The position numbers were made by a program, and so were the translations under genes. This document shows, one piece after another, positions 30,595-39,315 of a stretch of 64,000 nucleotides of DNA (the stretch's first letter is position 1; every line of letters starts with the position of its first letter). The stretch comes from Methylohalomonas lacus (GTDB taxonomy: Bacteria; Pseudomonadota; Gammaproteobacteria; Methylohalomonadales; Methylohalomonadaceae): positions 1 through 64,000 of the forward strand of contig NZ_JANUCT010000013.1 in the NCBI RefSeq assembly GCF_024808875.1. Reading direction: 5' to 3'. The notes beneath the pieces were generated by a model, which saw nothing but the letters and a program-made list of their open reading frames with translations, made no database searches and had not been told where the DNA came from.

Positions 30595-31326
30595 ATGAAC
30601 GCTCCCGCCGGACTGCAACAGCTGCCGCTGGCATTCACGCTGAACGAGCGACTGGACTTCAATCTGTTCGTCGCCGGCGACAACGCTGCCGTCTGTGGTC
30701 GCCTACAGGAGCTGGCCGCCGAGGGCCGGGGCCAGGTCTACCTGTGGGGCGCGCCGGGCAGCGGTCGCAGCCACCTGCTGCAGGCAACCTGTCAGCTGGC
30801 GGGCCAGCACCAGCTGCGCGCCGCCTACGTGCCACTGGCGCAGTTTGCGGCGCACGGGCCGGGATTGCTGGAAGGCCTGGAAGGGCTTGACCTGGTCGCG
30901 CTCGATGATCTGCAGACGGTTGCCGGCCAGGACGACTGGGAGCAGGCCTTGTTCGGGCTCTACAACAGCCTGCGCGATGCCGGCCGCGCGTTCGTGGCCG
31001 CGGCCGACAGCAGCCCGCGTGGACTGGCACTGGAGCTGGCGGATCTGCGCTCGCGGCTGGGCTGGGGCGAGGTCTTTCACCTGCAGCCGCTGGCCGACGA
31101 CGACAAGCGCGAGGCATTGGTTCGGCGCGCCAGCGCCCGCGGCATCGAGCTGCCCGACGAGGTGGCCGTTTACCTGCTGCGGCGGACAGTGCGCGACATG
31201 GCCGGCCTGATGGCCTGGCTGGATCACCTCGACCAGGCACAGCTGGCCGCGCAGCGCCGGCTCAGCATCCCGTTCGTGAAAAGCCTGCTGCAGGAATCGG
31301 CGCCGCCGGGCCCCGGGGCGGACTGA
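30595..31326 (+). CDS. hda: DnaA regulatory inactivator Hda
   Basis: Hda binds the DNA-loaded sliding clamp and stimulates hydrolysis of DnaA-ATP, preventing re-initiation. The clamp-binding motif QLPLAF lies at residues 8-13. The P-loop is GAPGSGRSH, with Arg where true ATPases have Lys, a common Hda variant. A DnaA-like AAA+ core follows (LDLVALDDLQ as Walker B). The 243-residue length is normal. Confidence 0.93.
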   Translation: MNAPAGLQQLPLAFTLNERLDFNLFVAGDNAAVCGRLQELAAEGRGQVYLWGAPGSGRSHLLQATCQLAGQHQLRAAYVPLAQFAAHGPGLLEGLEGLDLVALDDLQTVAGQDDWEQALFGLYNSLRDAGRAFVAAADSSPRGLALELADLRSRLGWGEVFHLQPLADDDKREALVRRASARGIELPDEVAVYLLRRTVRDMAGLMAWLDHLDQAQLAAQRRLSIPFVKSLLQESAPPGPGAD

Positions 31327-31327
31327 C

Positions 31328-32092
31328 GTGGTTCTCGTCCAGAGCGTCAGTGCCGGTCACGGTGCGGCCTGGTTCCGACAGGGCTGGCAGGCCTTCAGGA
31401 ACGCCCCCGGCCTGTTGATCGGGGTGCTGTTGTTGTGGCTGATACTGGCTATCGTGGTCGAATTCGTTCCGCTGATCGGGCCGCTGGCCTTTGTCGTCAT
31501 CTCACCGGCACTGTTCGGCGGTTACGTCGTAATGTGCCGGCACGCGCTGGAGGACGGGCAGCCCGCCCTGGAACAGTTCTTTGCCGGTTTGACCCAGCCC
31601 GGTCAGCGCGGCGAGATGATCATCCTCGGGCTGTTGCTGTTGGTGGCCTATGTCGTCGTGTTTGTGGTGTCGGGCCTGTTTTTCATGCTCACCGCCGTGC
31701 TGGTGCTGGGTTCGGTGCCCTGGCAGACGCTGGGCGAGTTGCAGTCGGCCACGCCGCAGGACGCGGTGCTGACGTTGGGCATGCTGGTCGTGTTCCTGCT
31801 GACCACGCTGCTGGGGGTGCTGCTGTTCACGCTGCTGGCGATGGCGTTTACCTACGCCAGCCCGCTGGTGCTGGAGGGCCGCGCCGGCGCCACGGCGGCG
31901 CTGCGCCTGAGCCTGGACGCCTGCCTGCGCAATATTCTGCCGCTCGGCGTCTTCGCCGTGATCTATATCGTCCTGTTCATCATTGCCCTGATACCGCTGG
32001 GTCTGGGACTGCTCCTGTTTCTGCCGGTGAGCCTGGCCGCAATCGCCGCCAGCTACGGCGACCTGTTTGCCGAAGCCGAAAGCATCGCCTGA
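31328..32092 (+). CDS. BPSS1780-family polytopic membrane protein
   Basis: The 254-residue protein starts with GTG one base after the hda stop. About six hydrophobic segments are visible, with FRNAPGLLIGVLLLWLILA at residues 23-41 and a PLIGPLAFVVISPALFGGYV stretch that resembles BPSS1780/YciC-like membrane proteins. No catalytic motif is evident. Close linkage with hda suggests co-transcription rather than shared function. The function is unknown. Confidence 0.75.
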   Translation: MVLVQSVSAGHGAAWFRQGWQAFRNAPGLLIGVLLLWLILAIVVEFVPLIGPLAFVVISPALFGGYVVMCRHALEDGQPALEQFFAGLTQPGQRGEMIILGLLLLVAYVVVFVVSGLFFMLTAVLVLGSVPWQTLGELQSATPQDAVLTLGMLVVFLLTTLLGVLLFTLLAMAFTYASPLVLEGRAGATAALRLSLDACLRNILPLGVFAVIYIVLFIIALIPLGLGLLLFLPVSLAAIAASYGDLFAEAESIA

Positions 32093-32163
32093 AATCCGGG
32101 GATGGCCCGTTCGCGCAGCAAGCTGCACGCCTACATGCTTGCCAATCACCAATTAGCCCGGCC

Positions 32164-32249
32164 GTAGGAGGCCCGCCCCCGGGCCGAATGGGAAATGGAT
32201 ACTGGCACGGCATCTGAACCATTCTTTCGTGGCGGGGTCGCCGCTCCTG
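32164..32249. repeat. Dispersed repeat B, copy B3 (inverted relative to B1)
   Basis: GTAGGAGGCCCGCCCCCGGG at the left and GGCGGGGTCGCCGCTCCTG at the right, with ATGGATACTGGCACGGCATC in the middle, form almost the exact reverse complement of 27857-27952. It lies between converging genes and is flanked on both sides by short CCAAT-rich runs. Confidence 0.78.
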
Positions 32250-32269
32250 CCAATTAACCAATGAACCAG

Positions 32270-32881
<612 letters not shown>

Positions 32882-32963
32882 TCATCCTTACACTGTTTGT
32901 TGTTCGTATTTTGCCGGCTACGGCTTGTCCGGGCCGTCTGGGAGCGGGCACACGGCGGTGAGC

Positions 32964-33314
32964 TCAACCCAGAAGTTCCAGGACCTTCTCCGGCGGCCGG
33001 CCGATGACGGCCTGATCATCGACAACCACGATCGGTCGCTCGATCAGGATCGGGTGCTTGACCATGGCGGCAATTACGGCATCGTCGTTCAGCTTCGGAT
33101 CGTCGAGACCGGCTTCCTTGTACGCGGTTTCATTTTTGCGAACCAGGTCACGCGGCTTTATGCCCAGCATTTTCAGAAGTTTTTTCAGGCGGGTCGCGCT
33201 CGGCGGGGACTTGAGGTATTCCACCACCAGCGGCGCATGGCCGGCTTTTTCAATCAGTTTCAGCGTGTCACGCGATTTTGAACAGCGTGGATTGTGGTAT
33301 ATGGTTACTTTCAT
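32964..33314 (-). CDS. arsC: ArsC-family arsenate reductase (YfgD type)
   Basis: The 116-residue thioredoxin-fold protein starts MKVTIYHNPRCSKSRDTL, with the catalytic cysteine at residue 11 in CSKSR. The central RKNETAYKEAGL and HPILIERPIVV segments are typical of glutaredoxin-dependent ArsC proteins. No ArsR, ArsB or Acr3 neighbours are present, so this may be the housekeeping YfgD-like branch rather than a dedicated arsenic-resistance gene. Confidence 0.9.
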   Translation of the reverse strand: MKVTIYHNPRCSKSRDTLKLIEKAGHAPLVVEYLKSPPSATRLKKLLKMLGIKPRDLVRKNETAYKEAGLDDPKLNDDAVIAAMVKHPILIERPIVVVDDQAVIGRPPEKVLELLG

Positions 33315-33418
33315 GATGCATCAGTCGCCTTTAAGCCAATGGATGATAGCGTGTCGTTATGATAAATCCAGTTCACTTTTACCTGTAGCCTAGTAGCTTC
33401 AGCTCGCGAGCCAATTCC

Positions 33419-34729
33419 ATGTATCACCGTCTTCGACAGATCCGCCTGCCGCAGTTCAGCCTGAGCACGATCATCGCCTTTTTCCGTTATCTGGGCTACT
33501 GCATTACCTCGGTGCAAAGCATCCAGATTGCCACCGCCTTGGCCTATACGACATTGCTATCGCTGGTGCCGATGGTTGCCGTAACCTTCAGTTTTCTTGG
33601 CGCCCTGCCGGGCTTTGGCCAGTTCGAGCTGCAGATACGCGAGTTCGTCTTCGACAACTTCGTTCCGGCCTTTGGCGAAACGATCGATCAGTATTTGAAT
33701 CAGTTTGCCGGTGCTGCCAAGCAGCTGACCATGACCGGTGTGCTATTTCTGCTCGTTATCGCACTGATGCTGATGGCCACGATCGAGAACGCCTTCAATC
33801 GCATCTGGAAAGTCGGCGAGAAACGCCGGCCGGTATTTCGCTTTCTTATCTATTGGCTGCTGCTGACGCTGGGGCCGATACTGGTCGGCGCCGGTCTGGC
33901 GTCGACCTCGTATTTCCTGTCGCTGCCGGCGGTGGATACGCTCGGCGGCTGGTTTGAGTTGCAGAAACGCCTGTTGTCGTTACTGCCGTTTCTGACGACG
34001 ACAATCGCATTGACGCTGTTGTACTTGCTTGTACCGAACTGTTATGTGGCGCCACGCCACGCGCTTATCGGCGGCGCCAGCGCTGCCATCCTGTTTGAAA
34101 CCGTCAAGTACGGCTTCGGCTATTACGTCAAGACCGTGCCAACGTACGAAGCTATTTACGGCGCGCTGGCGGTGCTGCCGATATTCCTCATCTGGATTTA
34201 TGTGTCCTGGGTGGTGGTGCTGCTGGGCGCGCAGCTGACATACAGTCTCAGCACCTTCCGTCTGAACAGTACCGTCACCGAACCGGAACGCGACTGGAAT
34301 CTGATCGATGTCTGCCTGGTGTTGTCACATTTGTGGCAGGCGCAACGCAAGGGCAGCGGCCTGACCCTGGACCAGCTCGGCCAGATGGAACCGGATCTGG
34401 CGGTGGAGCATATCATCGAGATCCTCGAGGTACTGCAGGCGGAAGACTGGGTTCTGGAAAAGGCGGAGCAGGGCGAATGGATACTGACCCGCGACCTGTC
34501 CGAACAGACATTGCTGGATCTGCACTACCTGATGCCGACCCGGTTGCCTGATGCACAAACCTCGCGTGTGCCGACCAGCCACGTAGAACATTCGCTGGCC
34601 GAGATTTTCAGTCGCTACGGCGACGCCGTGCAGGAAACGCTGTCGGTTTCGATCAAGCCCCTGTTCCAGGAGACGGCAGCGCAGGAAACCACCGAGACGA
34701 CACCCGGGACTAATCCGGCTGCGCCGTGA
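33419..34729 (+). CDS. YihY/BrkB-family inner membrane protein with C-terminal extension
   Basis: The 436-residue protein has six membrane segments in the first 285 residues and family landmarks such as ALAYTTLLSLVPMVAV and YEAIYGALAVLPIFLIWIY. The E. coli protein ends near residue 290; here about 145 soluble residues follow, resembling the winged-helix-like tail seen in longer relatives. It was once annotated as RNase BN, which is now considered wrong. Its end overlaps the converging PilZ-like gene by 20 bases. Confidence 0.88.
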   Translation: MYHRLRQIRLPQFSLSTIIAFFRYLGYCITSVQSIQIATALAYTTLLSLVPMVAVTFSFLGALPGFGQFELQIREFVFDNFVPAFGETIDQYLNQFAGAAKQLTMTGVLFLLVIALMLMATIENAFNRIWKVGEKRRPVFRFLIYWLLLTLGPILVGAGLASTSYFLSLPAVDTLGGWFELQKRLLSLLPFLTTTIALTLLYLLVPNCYVAPRHALIGGASAAILFETVKYGFGYYVKTVPTYEAIYGALAVLPIFLIWIYVSWVVVLLGAQLTYSLSTFRLNSTVTEPERDWNLIDVCLVLSHLWQAQRKGSGLTLDQLGQMEPDLAVEHIIEILEVLQAEDWVLEKAEQGEWILTRDLSEQTLLDLHYLMPTRLPDAQTSRVPTSHVEHSLAEIFSRYGDAVQETLSVSIKPLFQETAAQETTETTPGTNPAAP

Positions 34730-36299
34730 ACTGCTCGAAAGCGGCCAGTTCCTCGATGCGTTGCCGGGTGTGGACGGACTGACGACCGTCGATTGTTTCG
34801 ATATCCAGGGCCTGGTTTGCGGTCAGCTGGCCGCGCCCGGCGAGCAGTGACAGTTCGTCATTGGTCCGGATACGGAAACCGTGTTGCAGCTCGCGGCGGT
34901 TGCGGAAACGCAATGCTACCGGCTGACAGTCGGTGCCCAGCAATTGTACGCCGATACGGTAGGTTGTCGCCGCCTCGATTCGCAGCCAGCGAATGATACC
35001 CAGGCGCCAGTAGGCACCCGCGTCCGTTTCCGTCAGGCGCAAGCCGAGCAGGTCGCCGACCCGGACGCTGTAGGCCGGTCGCTGTTGATGTTCGAGCGCG
35101 CATCCGCCGGCGCTTTTATTGATGAGATCCCAGGTTTCCAGGGCAAAGTAATTGCCCGAGCGGTGCAGGTCGTCTCTGACGGCGTGGTCTTCGCTCTCGC
35201 CCTCGACATCGAGACCGTCGGCGCCGGCCGGTTCCGGTTTGCGTAACTGGCGGAGCAGATCGCTGCCGCCGTTCATGTGAATGTGGGTCGCCTGCAGGCC
35301 GCAGGTCAGCGCCAGTTTGCCGTTGGCCGGAGAGCGTGGGAAGCGGCGCTTCGGTGGCAGGTTCCAGGCGCGGACCATCTGCTCGACGAGCAATTGCCGA
35401 TAGCTGTCGGATAATTTCAGATCCGCGGGTGTTTCCCCCTGGCGCAGACGCTCGCGTGCCTGTTGCGCGTTCAGGTACAGCGCACGGGCATCGAGCAGTC
35501 GATGACCGGCATGCGCCTCGCTGGGATCGAAACGGTTGTAGGGTCGGGGTGGCAGGTCGCCATCCAGATCGACAACGAACAGGCCACCGGCGTTCTGGCC
35601 GTCGCGGTAAGGCTGCAGTTCGGCCCGTTCCAGCCAGCTGGCAAGCTGGTCATGGACTTCCCAGATGCCGCCGAACGGCAGATGCGGCGGATCGACCACC
35701 GCGGTCAGCAGCATGCTGCAATAGCTGTGGGCAATGGTTGTGGTGCGGCCACCGGCCAGCTTGATACCGTTATGCAGTAGCTCAAGCGATTCGGCAAAAC
35801 GGTACAGGCCATGCAGTTGCTGCCAGACGCCGGCCGGCGGCGGTGCGTACTGCAGGTACGAGAAGATCAGGGCCTGCGACAAATAGTCGATGCCTTGCTG
35901 CGTGGCCCGTAACGGTGGCTTGCTGCCCCAGACTGATTTCCTTTCCTGCGTGTCGTTGATAATGTGCTGGCTCATCAGCGCCAGGTCCGCGGCCAGCTGT
36001 TGCATCGAATGCAACTGGCGCTGCATGTTTTCCATGCTACTGAGTGTGTGCTGGGCGCCGGTTCTGATCTGTGATTGCAGGTAATACTGGTAAGGTTGGT
36101 CGTAGAGGCCGAGCAATGCTTCGCGCGTGGCCGGTTTCAATGTCAGCTGGTTGGTTGCGGTGAGTGCCGCGTGCAACAGTTGCGTGGTGTGCTCGAAATC
36201 AGCAAATGGCAGAGTTTCAAGCCATTCCTCGACGTGCATCGGCCGGGACTCGATCAGGCCGTCCCTGCGTAATGGCAACCCGTCTTCTGTTGAAGCCAT
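34710..36299 (-). CDS. Large cytoplasmic protein with a C-terminal PilZ-like domain
   Basis: A 529-residue protein is read from ATG 36299; an upstream ATG at 36341 adds 14 unlikely residues. The first 380 residues are helical and unassigned. Near residue 400 a segment INKSAGGCAL matches the (D/N)xSxxG half of the PilZ c-di-GMP motif, with RDDLHR about 20 residues before it. Arginine spacing is not perfect, so c-di-GMP binding is an inference. No membrane segment or signal peptide is seen. Possible roles in motility or adhesion fit the pilus genes, but no direct link exists. Confidence 0.6.
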   Translation of the reverse strand: MASTEDGLPLRRDGLIESRPMHVEEWLETLPFADFEHTTQLLHAALTATNQLTLKPATREALLGLYDQPYQYYLQSQIRTGAQHTLSSMENMQRQLHSMQQLAADLALMSQHIINDTQERKSVWGSKPPLRATQQGIDYLSQALIFSYLQYAPPPAGVWQQLHGLYRFAESLELLHNGIKLAGGRTTTIAHSYCSMLLTAVVDPPHLPFGGIWEVHDQLASWLERAELQPYRDGQNAGGLFVVDLDGDLPPRPYNRFDPSEAHAGHRLLDARALYLNAQQARERLRQGETPADLKLSDSYRQLLVEQMVRAWNLPPKRRFPRSPANGKLALTCGLQATHIHMNGGSDLLRQLRKPEPAGADGLDVEGESEDHAVRDDLHRSGNYFALETWDLINKSAGGCALEHQQRPAYSVRVGDLLGLRLTETDAGAYWRLGIIRWLRIEAATTYRIGVQLLGTDCQPVALRFRNRRELQHGFRIRTNDELSLLAGRGQLTANQALDIETIDGRQSVHTRQRIEELAAFEQFTAQPD

Positions 36300-36498
36300 G
36301 ACAATGGACCCGGGGCGTGTTGCAAATGCCGGGCAGTACACAGCCCCCCTGCCGTGTGTGCCGGCTGCTTGTCACAATGCGCCGTGGCGGCGATCGTTCA
36401 GGGCAACATCTGACGCTATGTTAACCTAGATCCACGGCAGAAAGACAACCATCCGGCGGACGGATACCATGCCGGACCAGCGATGAAGGAGGGAGGCA

Positions 36499-36807
36499 TT
36501 GACGACGACGGAACATCAGGGCCTGCATTGTGAAGTCAGCGGCCGCGTGCAGGGTGTATCATTCCGCATGGCGGCCCAGGGTGAGGCGCAGCGGCTGGGT
36601 TTGACCGGCTGGGTGCGCAACCTGCCCGACGGCCGGGTCGAGGTGCAGGCTTTCGGGCCGTCCGCCAGCCTCGATGAATTCCGCACCTGGCTGAAGCGCG
36701 GTCCGCCGCTGGCCAGCGTACTCAGACTCGACTGCGAGTCTATCGAATATGAAGCGTATCCTGACTTTCAGATACTGAGCACGCCCGCAACCAACACAAA
36801 TGAATAA
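36499..36807 (+). CDS. acyP: Acylphosphatase
   Basis: The 102-residue protein hydrolyses acyl phosphates. The signature GRVQGVSFRMAAQGEAQRLG carries the catalytic Arg, and GWVRNLPDGRVEV supplies the Asn. I accept the TTG start at 36499 because a strong AGGAGGGAGG lies just upstream and no suitable ATG exists. It is divergent from the PilZ-like gene and is followed after 14 bases by an NTF2-like gene. Confidence 0.92.
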   Translation: MTTTEHQGLHCEVSGRVQGVSFRMAAQGEAQRLGLTGWVRNLPDGRVEVQAFGPSASLDEFRTWLKRGPPLASVLRLDCESIEYEAYPDFQILSTPATNTNE

Positions 36808-36821
36808 CCGAGGTAGAACTT

Positions 36822-37193
36822 ATGAGCGATCCAACCGAACTGGCTGATTATGCCGCCATCCGCCAGTGCATACAGCATTACATCGACGGTGCCGTGTCCG
36901 CCCGCGGCGACGATATGAAACCGGCTTTTCATCCGGACGCGACGATTTTTGGTTACGTCGGCGAGGAGCTTTTTGCCGGGCCGATACAGCTGTTGTTCGA
37001 CTGGAACGACAACAATGATCCGTCGCCGGATCTGCAGGCAGAGATCACGAAGATCGAGATTGCCGGCAGCATCGCCACGCTACGGCTGGAGCTGGACAAC
37101 TGGCTGGGACATCGATTTACCGACATGTTCACATTGCTGAAAACCGATGGCCGTTGGCAGGTCATGAACAAGGTCTTTCACCTGCACGGTTGA
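36822..37193 (+). CDS. NTF2-like (SnoaL/lumazine-binding-type) protein
   Basis: The 123-residue protein has the cone-fold pattern of the nuclear transport factor 2 superfamily: ADYAAIRQCIQHYIDGAVS, then a strand with FHPDATIFGYVG, and the C-terminal strands FTDMFTLLKTDGRWQVMNKV. Such proteins bind small ligands or act as isomerases or hydrolases. No catalytic residue can be assigned. It follows acyP closely and ends just before repeat F2. Confidence 0.75.
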   Translation: MSDPTELADYAAIRQCIQHYIDGAVSARGDDMKPAFHPDATIFGYVGEELFAGPIQLLFDWNDNNDPSPDLQAEITKIEIAGSIATLRLELDNWLGHRFTDMFTLLKTDGRWQVMNKVFHLHG

Positions 37194-37199
37194 AATAAA

Positions 37200-37386
37200 C
37201 CGCGAATGAACGCGAAGAACGCAAATAGGACAGAAGAATAGAATTACAGCCAGGCTATGAATCTGTCTTTACTGCACCTGACATGGGCGGGTTTCAGGGC
37301 AGAAAAAATATTCAGGGATACAGAGCCGAGCCACAGCTCTAGCACTCTTATTTTTTCATTTGCGTTTATTTGCGTTCATTCGCGGT
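37200..37386. repeat. Dispersed repeat F, copy F2
   Basis: The left arm CCGCGAATGAACGCGAAGAA (37200-37219, on to CGCAAATA) and the right arm TTTGCGTTTATTTGCGTTCA (37359-37378, on to TTCGCGGTC) are inverted copies separated by about 130 bases. The arms match those at 15858-15996, while the spacers do not. It lies between the stops of two converging genes. Confidence 0.72.
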
Positions 37387-37397
37387 CCTCATTCAAT

Positions 37398-39110
37398 TCA
37401 GACAGAAGCCAGTTGTGCCCTGATGAAGTCCACGGCGCCTTCAAGCGGTATGTTCTGATTTTCACTGTCGGGGCGGGCCCGGTATTCCAGCTGGCCGGCG
37501 TCCAGGCCCTTTTCACTGAAGACGATCCGGTGCGGGATGCCGATCAGCTCCATGTCGGCAAACATCACGCCCGGGCGTTCGCGGCGATCGTCGAGCAGCA
37601 CGTCGATGCCGGCGGCGCGCAGCTCGGCGTACAGCTTCTCCACCGCATCACGCAGGCGTTGTGACTTGTGCATGTTGATCGGCAACAGCGCCAGTTCGAA
37701 CGGCGCGATCGCGGCCGGCCAGATGATGCCGCGGTCATCGTGGTTCTGTTCGATCGCGGCGGCGACCACGCGCGAGACGCCGATGCCGTAGCAGCCCATA
37801 GTCAGGGTTTGCGCCGTGCCATTTTCATCCAGGCAAGTGGCCTTCATCGCCGAACTGTACTTGGTGCCAAGCTGGAAGATGTGACCGACCTCGATGCCGC
37901 GGCGAATAACCAGCGTACCCTGACCGTCAGGGCTCGGGTCGCCGGCGACGACGTTGCGCAGGTCAGCGACCTCGGGCAGCTCGGCGTCGCGGCCCCAGTT
38001 GATACCGAAATAGTGCTTCGCCTCGATATTGGCACCGGCACCGAAGTCGCTCATGGCCGCGACGCTGTGGTCGACCACGCAGGGGATCGGCAGATTAACC
38101 GGCCCCAGCGAGCCCGGGCCGGCACCGATGGCGGCGCGGATCTCGGCTTCGCCGGCGAACTCGAACGGCTCGGCGACCTGCGCCAGCCGGGCCGCCTTGA
38201 CGGCGTTAAGCTCGTGGTCGCCGCGCACCAGCAGCGCCAGCAGGCCACCGTCGGCGGCCTTGACGATGAGGGTCTTGACGGTCTTCTCGATCGGCAGGCC
38301 GTGCTGCTCGACCAGATCGGCAATGGTTTTCGCCTCCGGCGTGTCGATCAGGCGCAGTTCCTCGGTCGCTGCGGCGGGCTCGCCGGCCGGCGGCGCGGCT
38401 TCGGCCAGCTCGACGTTGGCGGCGTAGTCGCTCGCGTCGCTGAAGGCGATGGCGTCCTCGCCGGATTCGGCCAGGACGTGGAATTCGTGCGAGGCATTGC
38501 CGCCGATGGCGCCGGTGTCGGCAATGACGGCGCGGAATTCCAGCCCCAGGCGCTCGAAGATGCGGGTGTAGGTGGTGTGCATCTGCTGGTAGGTTTCGCG
38601 CAGCGAGGCCTCGTCCAGGTGAAACGAGTAGGCGTCCTTCATGAGAAATTCGCGCGCGCGCATGATGCCGAAGCGCGGCCGGATCTCGTCACGGAACTTG
38701 GTCTGGATCTGGTAGAAGTTGGCCGGCAGCTGCTTGTAGCTGCGGATCTCGCGCCGAATCAGGTCCGTGATCACCTCTTCATGGGTGGGACCCAGGCAGA
38801 AATCGCGCTCGTGGCGGTCGCGGATGCGCAGCAGTTCCGGACCGTAGTGGTCCCAGCGGCCGGACTCGGCCCACAATTCGGCCGGCTGGACGCCCGGCAT
38901 CAGCAGTTCCTGGGCACCGGCGGCGTCCATTTCCGCGCGCACGATGGCTTCGACCTTGCGCAGCACACGCAGGCCCAGCGGCAGCCAGCTGTAGATGCCG
39001 GCGGCGGACTTGCGGATCATGCCGGCCTTGAGCATCAACTGGTGGGAAATGATCTCGGCGTCGGCCGGGGCCTCACGCAGGGTACTGAGCAGGTAGTTCG
39101 TGGTGCGCAT
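37398..39110 (-). CDS. proS: Prolyl-tRNA synthetase
   Basis: This class II aminoacyl-tRNA synthetase of the bacterial type has 570 residues. Motif 2 includes [27 protein letters not shown]-like sequence near residues 135-160. The inserted editing domain (about 225-390) contains GDHELNAVK, and the C-terminal anticodon-binding domain starts near 470. The N-terminus [20 protein letters not shown] is typical. It appears monocistronic. Confidence 0.96.
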   Translation of the reverse strand: MRTTNYLLSTLREAPADAEIISHQLMLKAGMIRKSAAGIYSWLPLGLRVLRKVEAIVRAEMDAAGAQELLMPGVQPAELWAESGRWDHYGPELLRIRDRHERDFCLGPTHEEVITDLIRREIRSYKQLPANFYQIQTKFRDEIRPRFGIMRAREFLMKDAYSFHLDEASLRETYQQMHTTYTRIFERLGLEFRAVIADTGAIGGNASHEFHVLAESGEDAIAFSDASDYAANVELAEAAPPAGEPAAATEELRLIDTPEAKTIADLVEQHGLPIEKTVKTLIVKAADGGLLALLVRGDHELNAVKAARLAQVAEPFEFAGEAEIRAAIGAGPGSLGPVNLPIPCVVDHSVAAMSDFGAGANIEAKHYFGINWGRDAELPEVADLRNVVAGDPSPDGQGTLVIRRGIEVGHIFQLGTKYSSAMKATCLDENGTAQTLTMGCYGIGVSRVVAAAIEQNHDDRGIIWPAAIAPFELALLPINMHKSQRLRDAVEKLYAELRAAGIDVLLDDRRERPGVMFADMELIGIPHRIVFSEKGLDAGQLEYRARPDSENQNIPLEGAVDFIRAQLASV

Positions 39111-39203
39111 GGCTGGTTATTGTTCCTGTTGGGTTGCTGCGCTCGCCGGCGGGCGAGCGCGCCATTATTCCACCGCCCGGCGGCGCTTTAAAGTCCGGCG
39201 TGC

Positions 39204-39232
39204 TTGACCGGTTGTGGCAATCACAGTACTGT
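39204..39232 (+). promoter_or_regulatory. Sigma-70-type promoter candidate for the ilv operon
   Basis: TTGACC (39204-39209), 17 bases, then TACTGT (39227-39232), with perfect spacing. About 80 bases of leader separate it from the ilvI ATG, including a GC-rich hairpin (CCCGGGCCCGGCCGGG). No branched-chain-rich leader peptide was found. Confidence 0.5.
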
Positions 39233-39315
39233 TAATGGTTTCCCCACGGCCCTACCCGGGCCCGGCCGGGAACTGACTATCACTATAACCAAACATGTTT
39301 TAGCTGAGGCAGGTC

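Noticed and set aside
32964-33314. Arsenic-resistance operon
   Set aside because: Only an ArsC-like gene is present, with no arsR, arsB or acr3, so resistance is not supported by context.
37668-39191. 507-codon open frame opposite proS
   Set aside because: It mirrors the proS frame in high-GC DNA. The product is low in recognisable motifs, and proS is certain.
39235-39276. Short frame MVSPRPYPGPAGN before ilvI as a possible attenuation leader
   Set aside because: It holds only one Val and no Leu or Ile, so it cannot sense branched-chain amino acids the way ilv leaders do.
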